Below the pieces are notes generated by a model. The model saw nothing but the letters and a program-made list of their open reading frames with translations. It did not search any database and had not been told where the DNA came from. From CAZNDN01 sp964571815 (lineage in GTDB: Bacteria; Fibrobacterota; Chitinivibrionia; Chitinivibrionales; WJKA01), in the NCBI GenBank assembly GCA_964571815.1, contig CAZNDN010000084.1, positions 1 to 18,441 on the forward strand: a stretch of 18,441 nucleotides of DNA, in the 5' to 3' direction. Each line of letters opens with the position of its first letter. Position 1 is the stretch's first letter. Both the position numbers and the translations under genes were made by a program. Below, piece by piece: positions 7,289 to 14,208 of the stretch.

Positions 7289-9286
7289 CCTGTACTCTCA
7301 TCACGGACGCCTCTCCGGCTTCTTCCGATTGCCGGATTTCTCTCGCTGGTGTGGTTTCTGGTAAGGGTAGTTCCCAAGCCCAGTCGCATGGCCTATCCCT
7401 GCCAGCGTGTTGCCATGCCGCTGGCATCGGGATTCCTGGGTTGGATTCTCGGAGCGGCCGCCGGCGTCTTTGCTTTCGGTAAGGCGCGCCTGCATTTCCG
7501 GCGCTCCCGGTATGTCCTCGGCGCGTGTTTCCTGGCGCTTGCCGGCACCGCCGTGGTTGTGACCTCCCTGGTGACCAGCGAAACGGCCTTTGCCGGCCGG
7601 ACCGGTCGCAACGCGTTTCTTGCCTTTCGGGCGACGGGTGCCGCAAAAATAGTCGAGATCGAGGAAGACCACGACCCCGTGGGTACCGCGAAAGGAATCA
7701 AACCGGGGAGGGTGGTATGGATACACGACACGAGTGCCACCAATGCCGAATGCACCAACGAAAAGGGGGACTACTGGTGGCAGGACGGTAACACGCGGCA
7801 GAGTGTCGTTGACGCCATGCTGGCGCAAGGGGTGCGGCGGGTTACCGGAAAGGGGAGCGACGAGAGCGCGTGGGAGGCCTTGTTTCGCCACTACAACAAG
7901 GCGCACGATCGTGGTGAACGAGGCTACGAGGCGGGGGAGGGGATTGCAATCAAAGTCAACCTCTGCAGCGCCTACGGAATCGGCAACTACGTGAAGCGTG
8001 ACCCCGGGGGCGGCAAAGACAACGACGAGATCAAAATGATTGATACTTCGCCGCAAATGATGCGTGCTTTGCTGCGCCAGCTTGTCGATGTGGCGGGGGT
8101 GCCGCAAGGAAATATTGTTATCGGCGATCCCATGAGACCGTTTTTCGAGCAGTTTCACAGCATGCTCCGCGATGAGTTCCCCGATGTGGTGTATCTTGAT
8201 CCATGGGGAAAAGACGGGCGAACAAAAGTGGTCGAATCGCGCGTAGGCGAAGTCAAGTACAGCGATCCCTCGGGTAAGCAGAAGAGCAACCGACTCCCGC
8301 AGCGATATGTCCATGCCGCGTATTTCATAAATCTGTCGGTGCTCAAGGGACACAGCGGGGCCGGCATTTCCATGGGCGCCAAGAACCATTTCGGCTCCCA
8401 TGCCTTTGGAAATGAAGGCGGCACGCTGAGTTTGTCCGAGTTTCTTCACGGTTCTCTGCCCGGTTCATGGACCGGTGGCCCGGAGGGAATGGGTTACTAT
8501 CGCAATCTGGTCGATCTTCTCGGGCACGAGCATTTGGGCGGCAAGACGATTATCTCGATTGTCGACGGCTTGTGGGGTGCTTACGAGTCGATAGGCGATC
8601 CCAACAAGTGGCGTTCGGAGCCGTTTAATAACAACTGGCCCTCCAGCATTCTGCTCTCTCAGGACCCGGTGGCACTCGAATCGGTGGGATTCGATTTGCT
8701 TCGCAATGAGTATACCCCCGACAACGGCTACGACATAGAGCAGTGGTGCTCCCCCAACACGGTGGACGGTACGGAAGACTACCTTCACCAGGCCGCTTCC
8801 CCGAGTGCGTGGCCCGACGGTGTCGAGTACGACCCGGAGCAGGACGGCACCCCGCTGACCAGCCTGGGAGTGCACGAGCACTGGGACAGCCCCGAGACTA
8901 TGGAATACAGCCGAAATATCGATCCGGACGGCGGCAAGGGCATTGAGCTGGTACGCGTCGAAGGCTCCCCGGTCAGACCGTTTGGTCCCGAGATTGCGCG
9001 TCGGGGGAGCGCCCTGCTGGGAAGAAGTTGGCCCAACCCCTTCTCCCTGTCAACGGTAATTCCTTATTACCTGCCCCGGGGAGGTGAGACGCTGGTGCTC
9101 GAAGTGCTCGACCCGCGGGGACGGGTGATTGCGACGCTTGCCGAGGGGGTTGGCACGGCGGGGCAGCACACGGTGACATTCAGGCCGACCGATCACGGGA
9201 TTGAGCGAGTGGGCACGGGGCAGTACCTCTGCAGGCTGCGCAGCGGGCAGGCAACGCAGACCATCCGGATGCAGCATGTCAGGTAG
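7289..9286 (+). CDS. Membrane-anchored DUF362 protein with FlgD/type IX-like C-terminal tail, 5' partial
   Basis: The visible part has 665 residues and lacks its start, which lies in the gap. Three hydrophobic segments come first: LPIAGFLSLVWFLVRVV, then about MPLASGFLGWILGAAAGVFAF, and YVLGACFLALAGTAVVVTSLV. A large domain follows with the DUF362 pattern (AIKVNLCSAYG, a short-lived SPQMMRALLRQL helix, VIGDPMR, VHAAYFINLSVLKGH, ISMGAKNHFGSH, ILLSQDPVALESVGFDLL). The function of DUF362 is not established; some members are linked to iron-sulfur proteins. The last 90 residues (SWPNPFSLSTVIPYYLP, VLDPRGRVIATL, GTGQYLCRLRSG) form a FlgD Ig-like fold of the kind found as C-terminal sorting or surface tails in FCB bacteria. 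I infer an exported location for everything after the third segment. It overlaps the next gene's chosen start by 11 bases. Confidence 0.82.
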   Translation, partial: PVLSSRTPLRLLPIAGFLSLVWFLVRVVPKPSRMAYPCQRVAMPLASGFLGWILGAAAGVFAFGKARLHFRRSRYVLGACFLALAGTAVVVTSLVTSETAFAGRTGRNAFLAFRATGAAKIVEIEEDHDPVGTAKGIKPGRVVWIHDTSATNAECTNEKGDYWWQDGNTRQSVVDAMLAQGVRRVTGKGSDESAWEALFRHYNKAHDRGERGYEAGEGIAIKVNLCSAYGIGNYVKRDPGGGKDNDEIKMIDTSPQMMRALLRQLVDVAGVPQGNIVIGDPMRPFFEQFHSMLRDEFPDVVYLDPWGKDGRTKVVESRVGEVKYSDPSGKQKSNRLPQRYVHAAYFINLSVLKGHSGAGISMGAKNHFGSHAFGNEGGTLSLSEFLHGSLPGSWTGGPEGMGYYRNLVDLLGHEHLGGKTIISIVDGLWGAYESIGDPNKWRSEPFNNNWPSSILLSQDPVALESVGFDLLRNEYTPDNGYDIEQWCSPNTVDGTEDYLHQAASPSAWPDGVEYDPEQDGTPLTSLGVHEHWDSPETMEYSRNIDPDGGKGIELVRVEGSPVRPFGPEIARRGSALLGRSWPNPFSLSTVIPYYLPRGGETLVLEVLDPRGRVIATLAEGVGTAGQHTVTFRPTDHGIERVGTGQYLCRLRSGQATQTIRMQHVR

Positions 9287-10439
9287 GCGGCGCCGGGGGA
9301 ATTCCCTTACCAGTGCAAACCCGACCTGCGGCGTCCTGTTGAGGATGGCCCTGGTCGTTGCTTTTGTCGTTCAGACAGGGGCAGGAACGATAGACCTGCC
9401 CGATTCCCTCGTGGCTTCCGATGCCCAAATCGAAGTACTCGCAACGGGGCGCAGCTTCTGTGAGGGACCGGCGGTCGCTCCCGGGGGCGATCTGTACTAT
9501 ACGGAGCTGGGCACCAACCCTACCGCGATCTACCGGGTCCGCGACGGCGGCGCTCCCGCGTTGTTCATGGAGGATGGAGGAGGCGCCAACGGGATGGTGT
9601 TTGTCGACGGAGCGCTGATTGCCTGCCGCAGCGGCAACGTGGCGCGAATCGACACCGCCACTGGAGCGGCAACCGACCTTATCACCGACTACAATGGTAT
9701 CACCCTCGGTTCCACCAACGATCTGACCATGGGCCCCGACGGTGCGATGTACTTCACGAACCCCAACTGGGGCTCCGACGAGCACGGCAACGATGTCTTC
9801 CGGGTGTCGTCGGAAGGCGTGCTTACCCGTATCGCCGAGGGGCTCAACAAGCCCAACGGGATCGAGTACGATCCGGATCTCGGACGGCTCTATCTCTGTG
9901 TCTCCGGGGACAACAAGGTCGTTGTCACGGAGGTGGAGGCAAACGGTGACCCGGGTGACTGGCGCGATTTCGCCGATATCGGCAATCCCGACGGGATCGA
10001 GCTGGACAGACACGGCAATGTCTATGCAGTTTCTTTCACCTATGCGCGTATCGAAGTGTACGACCCCGAGGGCGTCTCGCTGGGAAGCATTGCTTTCAGG
10101 TCGGAAGGGGAGCAGTTCAACACTACCAACTGCACGTTCGGCTGGGGGGAGAAGCCGTATTTGTACGTGACGGCCTCGGACCGGGTTTTTCGCCTGAAGA
10201 TGAATGTGCAGGGGAAAAGGCAGTATGATCAGTCGCAGGGGGTGGTCCCCCGGGGATCGTCGATGCGGATTCGGGACAATGGGGAGCGGGCGACCCGATC
10301 GGCCATCAGGATTCGGGCCGCCACGCCGGGTTCAATCCGGCCGGCGGGCGCCGGGATGTACACGCCCGCGGGCAGGGTCGTTTCACCGGTGCATTCTTAC
10401 TGTGGCTTGTCGTCGGGCGTAGCACTGATCAGACGATAA
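9276..10439 (+). CDS. Secreted SMP-30/gluconolactonase-like beta-propeller protein
   Basis: SMP-30/gluconolactonase family members are metal-dependent lactonases with a six-bladed propeller that hydrolyse sugar lactones. The four residues that bind the divalent metal or substrate appear in place: E63 in SFCEGPAV, N148 in GSTNDLTMGPDG, N194 in NKPNGIEYDP and D239 in NPDGIELD. The family end-blade is also present (NTTNCTFGWGEKPYLYVTASDRVFRLKM). The N-terminus has an arginine-rich n-region (MSGRRRRGNS) and a hydrophobic core (GVLLRMALVVAFVV), so export is likely. ATG 9345 is an alternative start but would leave almost no n-region, and neither start has a good ribosome site. After the propeller a roughly 65-residue extension ends in GMYTPAGRVV...GLSSGVALIRR, which resembles a worn FlgD-like sorting tail. 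The physiological substrate is unknown; the family also contains carboxylesterase-type and non-enzymatic members. Confidence 0.83.
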   Translation: MSGRRRRGNSLTSANPTCGVLLRMALVVAFVVQTGAGTIDLPDSLVASDAQIEVLATGRSFCEGPAVAPGGDLYYTELGTNPTAIYRVRDGGAPALFMEDGGGANGMVFVDGALIACRSGNVARIDTATGAATDLITDYNGITLGSTNDLTMGPDGAMYFTNPNWGSDEHGNDVFRVSSEGVLTRIAEGLNKPNGIEYDPDLGRLYLCVSGDNKVVVTEVEANGDPGDWRDFADIGNPDGIELDRHGNVYAVSFTYARIEVYDPEGVSLGSIAFRSEGEQFNTTNCTFGWGEKPYLYVTASDRVFRLKMNVQGKRQYDQSQGVVPRGSSMRIRDNGERATRSAIRIRAATPGSIRPAGAGMYTPAGRVVSPVHSYCGLSSGVALIRR

Positions 10440-10504
10440 TAGTATCGGCAAGACCGGGCATCCGTGTTTCATCATTCATACATTGCTGGCGCAACGAGGA
10501 GCCG

Positions 10505-12073
10505 ATGATTCGAAGACTTGGTGAACTGCCGAAAGCCGTGAGAGATGGAGTGCTTGTTTGTTCTCTCGCCGGATGGGGGGTGACCTCGGCTGTGGCCGAT
10601 CCGGTCACGGGTGTGGTGCTGGATGAGGACGGGCTGCCGCTGGCCGGAGTTCAGGCAAAAGTGGTTCCCGGGGGTGATGAGGCAACTTCGGACGGCGAGG
10701 GACGGTTTCAGGTGGACGTGAAAGCCCGATGGCCGGGGCGGATCCATGTGGGGGCGTCCGCGGAGTTTGCCGTTCGTGGAGGCGTGCTCTACGGTGATAT
10801 CCCTTCGGGAGTGCGAACCGCAACCGTGGAGATGATCGATTGCCGCGGCAGGACACTATCCCTCGTGCGCCGTGAGGGTCTCACGGCCGGGGTGCGGCGG
10901 CTTGCCGAGCCGGGTAACACATTCGGCGCCGACGGCTTCTACACGGTACGGATACGGCTCGACAGGGAGGAAACGGTCGTAGCGCTTCTGCAGCTCGACG
11001 GGGCAGTTGCTTCCCCGTTGCCGCGTCGACGACAGGCATCTTCCTCACCCCGCGCACTTGGCAAGGCTGCCGGCGTGGTGGATACGCTTCTGCTTACCAG
11101 GGAAGGGTATGTTTCGGCCAAAGTAATAATGAAAGACTTCGACTCGGACAACGCCGTGTTTTTTCTTTCGAAGCCGGGTGGGTACCCGCGTGTGATACTC
11201 GGCAACGGCACAACCCGGGCACTGGTATATCTGCCGGATGAAAGCGCGGGGTACTACCGGGGATCGCGATTTGACTGGTCGGGTATGGTGGGCGAAGTCA
11301 CTTGCGGGGGGCATACGTACTACGAGGACTGGCTTACACCACACGACCCGGTAAATCCTGAGCACGCGGTGGGACCGGCGGTGGAGTTCGACATGGAAAC
11401 GCCGCCGGGCTACGATGAAGCCGGTGTCGGCGAAGAGTTCGTCAAGATCGGTGTGGGCAGGTTGCGTCGCGGCAGGGGAGACTACTTCTTCAACGATGAG
11501 TACGATATCGTCGATGCGGGATCGTGGACCGTGACGCGGGGCGTATCGTGGATCAGGTTTCAACATGATATCGACGAGCTTCGGGGGTGGGATTACCGAT
11601 ACGTAAAACTCCTGACCGTCAGCGGCAAATCGCTGGCAATGGACCAGACATTGCGCAACACCGGGACAAAGGCCTGTGAAATATCTACCTACAGCCATCA
11701 GTTCACATCGATTGACAAGCAGCGGATCGGGCCGGGTTACAGCCTGACCTACGTGTTCACGCCAACCCTTCGGCAGGGAACTCTGGATGGGAAGGCACGG
11801 TTGGATGGCTCGGTGGTGACCATAACATCCCCCATAGAAGCATCATCGGCCTTGTGGGCACGATTCCTGGGCTTCGGCGCGGATATCGGTTCCAACAGGG
11901 TGGTGATCGAGCACGAGGCCGGAGGCAGTGTTGCGATCACCGGGAATCAGCCCGTAGCGGACTGCATGCTGTATTCATCGAGACGTGCCCTGTGCCCGGA
12001 GTTTTTCGTGGAGTGCACGATCGGGCCGGGCGCGGTGAAACGGTGGAGGACGGTGATGGAGTACGGGGAGTAG
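10505..12073 (+). CDS. Secreted three-part protein: carboxypeptidase-regulatory-like, FlgD-like and aldose-1-epimerase-like domains
   Basis: The 522-residue product starts at ATG 10505, three bases after GAGGAG. Residues 1-32 look like a signal peptide (hydrophobic GVLVCSLAGWGVTSAVA, cleavage probably after AVA). From 33 a CarboxypepD_reg-like beta sandwich begins (VTGVVLDEDGLPLAGVQAKV, then DGEGRFQV). Residues about 104-166 (TATVEMIDCRGRTLSL, GLTAGVRRL, DGFYTVRIRL) match the pattern of a FlgD-like tail but sit internally. VDTLLLTREGYVSAKVIM (about 192-209) looks like the continuation of the first domain. From about 230 the protein resembles galactose-mutarotase-fold proteins (ARALVYLPDE-like start, GYYRGSRFDWSGMVGEV, GPAVEFDMETPPGYDEA, EEFVKIGVGRLRR). 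This sub-family is common in FCB-type genomes and uncharacterised. I cannot point to catalytic residues, so an enzymatic role is not claimed. Confidence 0.72.
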   Translation: MIRRLGELPKAVRDGVLVCSLAGWGVTSAVADPVTGVVLDEDGLPLAGVQAKVVPGGDEATSDGEGRFQVDVKARWPGRIHVGASAEFAVRGGVLYGDIPSGVRTATVEMIDCRGRTLSLVRREGLTAGVRRLAEPGNTFGADGFYTVRIRLDREETVVALLQLDGAVASPLPRRRQASSSPRALGKAAGVVDTLLLTREGYVSAKVIMKDFDSDNAVFFLSKPGGYPRVILGNGTTRALVYLPDESAGYYRGSRFDWSGMVGEVTCGGHTYYEDWLTPHDPVNPEHAVGPAVEFDMETPPGYDEAGVGEEFVKIGVGRLRRGRGDYFFNDEYDIVDAGSWTVTRGVSWIRFQHDIDELRGWDYRYVKLLTVSGKSLAMDQTLRNTGTKACEISTYSHQFTSIDKQRIGPGYSLTYVFTPTLRQGTLDGKARLDGSVVTITSPIEASSALWARFLGFGADIGSNRVVIEHEAGGSVAITGNQPVADCMLYSSRRALCPEFFVECTIGPGAVKRWRTVMEYGE

Positions 12074-12091
12074 GCCCGGGGAACCGGGGCC
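12073..12091 (+). other. GC-rich hairpin at the end of the epimerase-like gene
   Basis: GGCCC at 12073-12077 can pair with GGGCC at 12087-12091, with a GG/CC pair inside and a short loop. It overlaps the last base of the stop codon. No T-tract follows, so it is at best a weak transcription end or mRNA 3' stabiliser. Confidence 0.3.
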
Positions 12092-12096
12092 GCGGA

Positions 12097-12477
12097 ATGT
12101 TCGACTGCCTTTTCGCAAAGGCAGGGAGAGTCACGGAACATCCGGGTCTCGACGATCCGGACAAGGCCTACATGATGATGGTGACGCATCACCTGCCCAC
12201 CGGCATGGTCGGGTTCATGGCCGTGGTCATGATCGCCACCCTGGTCAGCAGTATCGACTCCGGGTTGAACTCCTTCAGCACGGTCTTGACGATGGATATC
12301 TACGTGAAGAACTTCCGGCCCAATGCCTCGCAGAAAGAGATTCAGCGGCTCGGGCGTATTACCACCGTGCTCACGGCTCTCTTTGCCGTGTTGTACGGCT
12401 GATCCATGGCGAGTTTCGGCAAGGACATGTTCAACCTCTTTCCGTCGGTCATCGCGTTCTTCGCACCGCCGAACCGA
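12097..12477 (+). pseudogene. Remnant of a sodium:solute symporter (SSS/SLC5 family), truncated at both ends with an in-frame stop
   Basis: The conceptual frame from 12097 reads DDPDKAYMMMVTHHLPTGM, a membrane stretch VGFMAVVMIATLVSSIDSGLNSFSTVLTMDIYVK, then RLGRITTVLTALFAVLYG, a TGA stop at 12400-12402, and in the same frame SFGKDMFNLFPSVIAFFAPP. This order is that of the middle of SSS transporters: the SSxxSxLNSxSTxxTxDIY segment is the family's Na+-site helix, and GKDxFNL...FFAPP follows one or two helices later. Only about 120 of the usual 500 or more residues remain. There is no N-terminal half, and the match ends abruptly after FFAPP. The frame is otherwise intact across the stop, suggesting a fairly recent nonsense change or a deletion-derived relic. 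A chimeric assembly at either border is the main alternative. Confidence 0.8.
12105..12124. terminator. Perfect 8-bp inverted repeat, possible terminator
   Basis: CTGCCTTT (12105-12112) and AAAGGCAG (12117-12124) are perfectly complementary with a four-base TCGC loop. It lies 32 bases after the preceding stop codon and near the 5' border of the decayed symporter fragment. No U-run follows on either strand, so factor-independent termination is doubtful. It may be the 3' end of the upstream transcript, or chance. Confidence 0.33.
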
Positions 12478-12688
12478 ATGAAGACCAAAGAGCGATTTCA
12501 CCCTTCCACTCAGAAGTTATTTTCTTCGGTGTCTGCCGTCGCCCTTGCGCGTATGATCCTGTGCCCGAGTGATTCCGCGACCCGGAAGGGTATCGAGGGA
12601 ACCGGACCGGGAGTTGCACGTGACGCGTGAGGGAGCCGGGCGGCTTCTGCCTGTTGTTCAGGTCGCTGTTTCAATTTCATTTTCCGCT
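12478..12688. other. Region between symporter remnant and gltX without recognisable gene
   Basis: Reading frames here continue only as low-complexity or basic translations without family resemblance, although the symporter frame stays open to 12630. No tRNA, hairpin with T-tract or clear promoter was recognised. The short AT-rich patch near 12517-12530 (TTATTTTCTTC) may be part of the gltX promoter, but no convincing -35 and -10 pair was found. Confidence 0.4.
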
Positions 12689-12693
12689 GGAGG
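12689..12693 (+). promoter_or_regulatory. Shine-Dalgarno site deciding the TTG start of gltX
   Basis: GGAGG ends 5 bases before TTG at 12699. The encoded protein then begins LDTRRRVRFAPSPTG, the usual distance before the HIGH-like motif. The upstream GTG at 12627 would add 24 residues unlike any GltX. Confidence 0.7.
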
Positions 12694-12698
12694 CTACG

Positions 12699-14204
12699 TT
12701 GGATACACGCCGGCGAGTACGATTTGCTCCATCGCCCACGGGCTCGCTCCATGTCGGAGGGGCACGCACCGCTCTTTTCAACTACCTGTTCGCCCGTCAC
12801 GGTAAGGGAACGTTCATCCTGCGCATCGAAGACACCGATCGCAAAAGGTTTCAGGAACACGCTCTGGAGGAGATCCTCACGAGTCTTCGCTGGCTTGGGC
12901 TGGAGTGGGACGAAGGGCCGGAGCGGGGCGGTGACTACGGGCCGTATGTCCAGTCGGAGAGAACCGATCTCTACAGGGAGCACGCCGAAAGACTCATGGC
13001 CGAGGGGCATGCTTACCGGTGTTTCTGCGCTCCCGAGCGGCTTGCGCAGGTAAGAAAGGAACAGGAGCAGGCGGGTGCCGCGCATGTTTCGGGCTACGAC
13101 CGCCATTGCCGCGAATTGCCGGCGGCTCGCGTGAGGGAGTTGACCGAACAGGGGGCTCGGTCGGTGGTTCGCTTGAAAGTGCCCCTGGAGCGCCGGAACA
13201 TTACGTTCCATGACCTTGTCCGAGGGGACATCGAGTACAAGACGGAGGTGCTTGACGATCTGGTGCTGCTGAAATCCGACGGCTTTCCGACGTATCACCT
13301 GGCCAACGTGGTCGACGATCACTTCATGGGTATCACTGATGTTCTCCGGGGCGATGAGTGGATTGCATCGACCCCCCGCCATATTCTTCTGTACGAGGCA
13401 TTCGGGTGGGAGCCGCCGGCATTCGCCCACATGCCCGTGATTCTGGCTCCCGGCGGCGGCAAGCTCTCCAAGCGCAAGGGTGCGGCATCGGTGATCGATT
13501 TTCGCCGGGACGGTATCCTTCCCGAGACGCTGTTCAATTTTCTCACCTTGCTGGGATGGGCGCCGGGAGACGATCGGGAGATAATGAGCAGGGAAGAGAT
13601 TGTCGAGGCGTTTGATCTGAAGCGCATATCGCCCAAAGCAGCCGTCTTCGATGAGCGCAAGCTCGAGTGGATGAACGGCCAGTACCTGGCGCGGCGTTCG
13701 GTCGATTCCCTTATCGATCAGGTGCGGGAAATCTGGGCTGAGACGGGCATCGCGCGAGGCGAACGAGCGGCCGATGAATCCTACGTGCGGCGGGTGATTG
13801 AACTTATGAAGGGCCGGTCGAGGCGGGTGGGGGATATTGCGGAAAACACCGGCTATTTCTTCGAAGATCCTCAAGAGTACGAAGCGAAGGCGGTCAAGAA
13901 GCATATCAAGGCGGGCACTCTTGCTCTGATGCAGGAGTTGGAGCGGATCGTCGAGGCTGTCGAGCCGTTCGACACGGCCCAACTGGAGAAAGAATACCGG
14001 CGGTTTGCCGAGGAACGGGAAGTATCGACCGGGAAACTTATTCATCCCACACGTCTTGCCCTCAGCGGTGTCAGTTTCGGACCCGGCCTGTTTGAGCTGA
14101 TGGAGCTGCTGGGCAGAGAGACGGTGCTCAGGCGTATGCGCCGCGCCCGGGAGCGCCTGGGCGGCGCCGGCACGGGCGGACGGGCGGATTCGGGGAGGGA
14201 GTGA
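12699..14204 (+). CDS. gltX: Glutamyl-tRNA synthetase
   Basis: GltX is a class I aminoacyl-tRNA synthetase that charges tRNA-Glu in the cytoplasm; the product also feeds HemA in the C5 heme route. The 501-residue protein has the HIGH-type motif APSPTGSLHVGG (residues 10-21) and the KMSKS-type motif KLSKRKG (from K255), with LRGDEWIASTPRH and the FNFLTLLGWAPG segment between and after. C108, C110 and C137 sit where a zinc site is found in enzymes like that of E. coli. Whether a fourth ligand exists is unclear. The C-terminal helical anticodon domain is complete (STGKLIHPTRLALSG). Translation most likely starts at TTG 12699. It ends four bases before glnS. A separate GlnRS next door suggests it need not misacylate tRNA-Gln, but discrimination cannot be read from sequence here. 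Confidence 0.95.
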   Translation: MDTRRRVRFAPSPTGSLHVGGARTALFNYLFARHGKGTFILRIEDTDRKRFQEHALEEILTSLRWLGLEWDEGPERGGDYGPYVQSERTDLYREHAERLMAEGHAYRCFCAPERLAQVRKEQEQAGAAHVSGYDRHCRELPAARVRELTEQGARSVVRLKVPLERRNITFHDLVRGDIEYKTEVLDDLVLLKSDGFPTYHLANVVDDHFMGITDVLRGDEWIASTPRHILLYEAFGWEPPAFAHMPVILAPGGGKLSKRKGAASVIDFRRDGILPETLFNFLTLLGWAPGDDREIMSREEIVEAFDLKRISPKAAVFDERKLEWMNGQYLARRSVDSLIDQVREIWAETGIARGERAADESYVRRVIELMKGRSRRVGDIAENTGYFFEDPQEYEAKAVKKHIKAGTLALMQELERIVEAVEPFDTAQLEKEYRRFAEEREVSTGKLIHPTRLALSGVSFGPGLFELMELLGRETVLRRMRRARERLGGAGTGGRADSGRE

Positions 14205-14208
14205 AATC

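Noticed and set aside
7288..7362. Continuation of the ahbA/B fusion right of the gap
   Set aside because: None of the three frames after the gap resembles the AhbB C-terminal half; one is the DUF362 protein's membrane segment.
12400..12402. TGA in the symporter fragment as selenocysteine or a read-through codon
   Set aside because: The family has no such residue, no insertion-element hairpin was seen, and both ends of the gene are missing, so decay explains it better.
12478..12698. tRNA gene or insertion sequence before gltX
   Set aside because: No cloverleaf arms, GTTCRA loop, terminal inverted repeats or transposase sequence were recognised.
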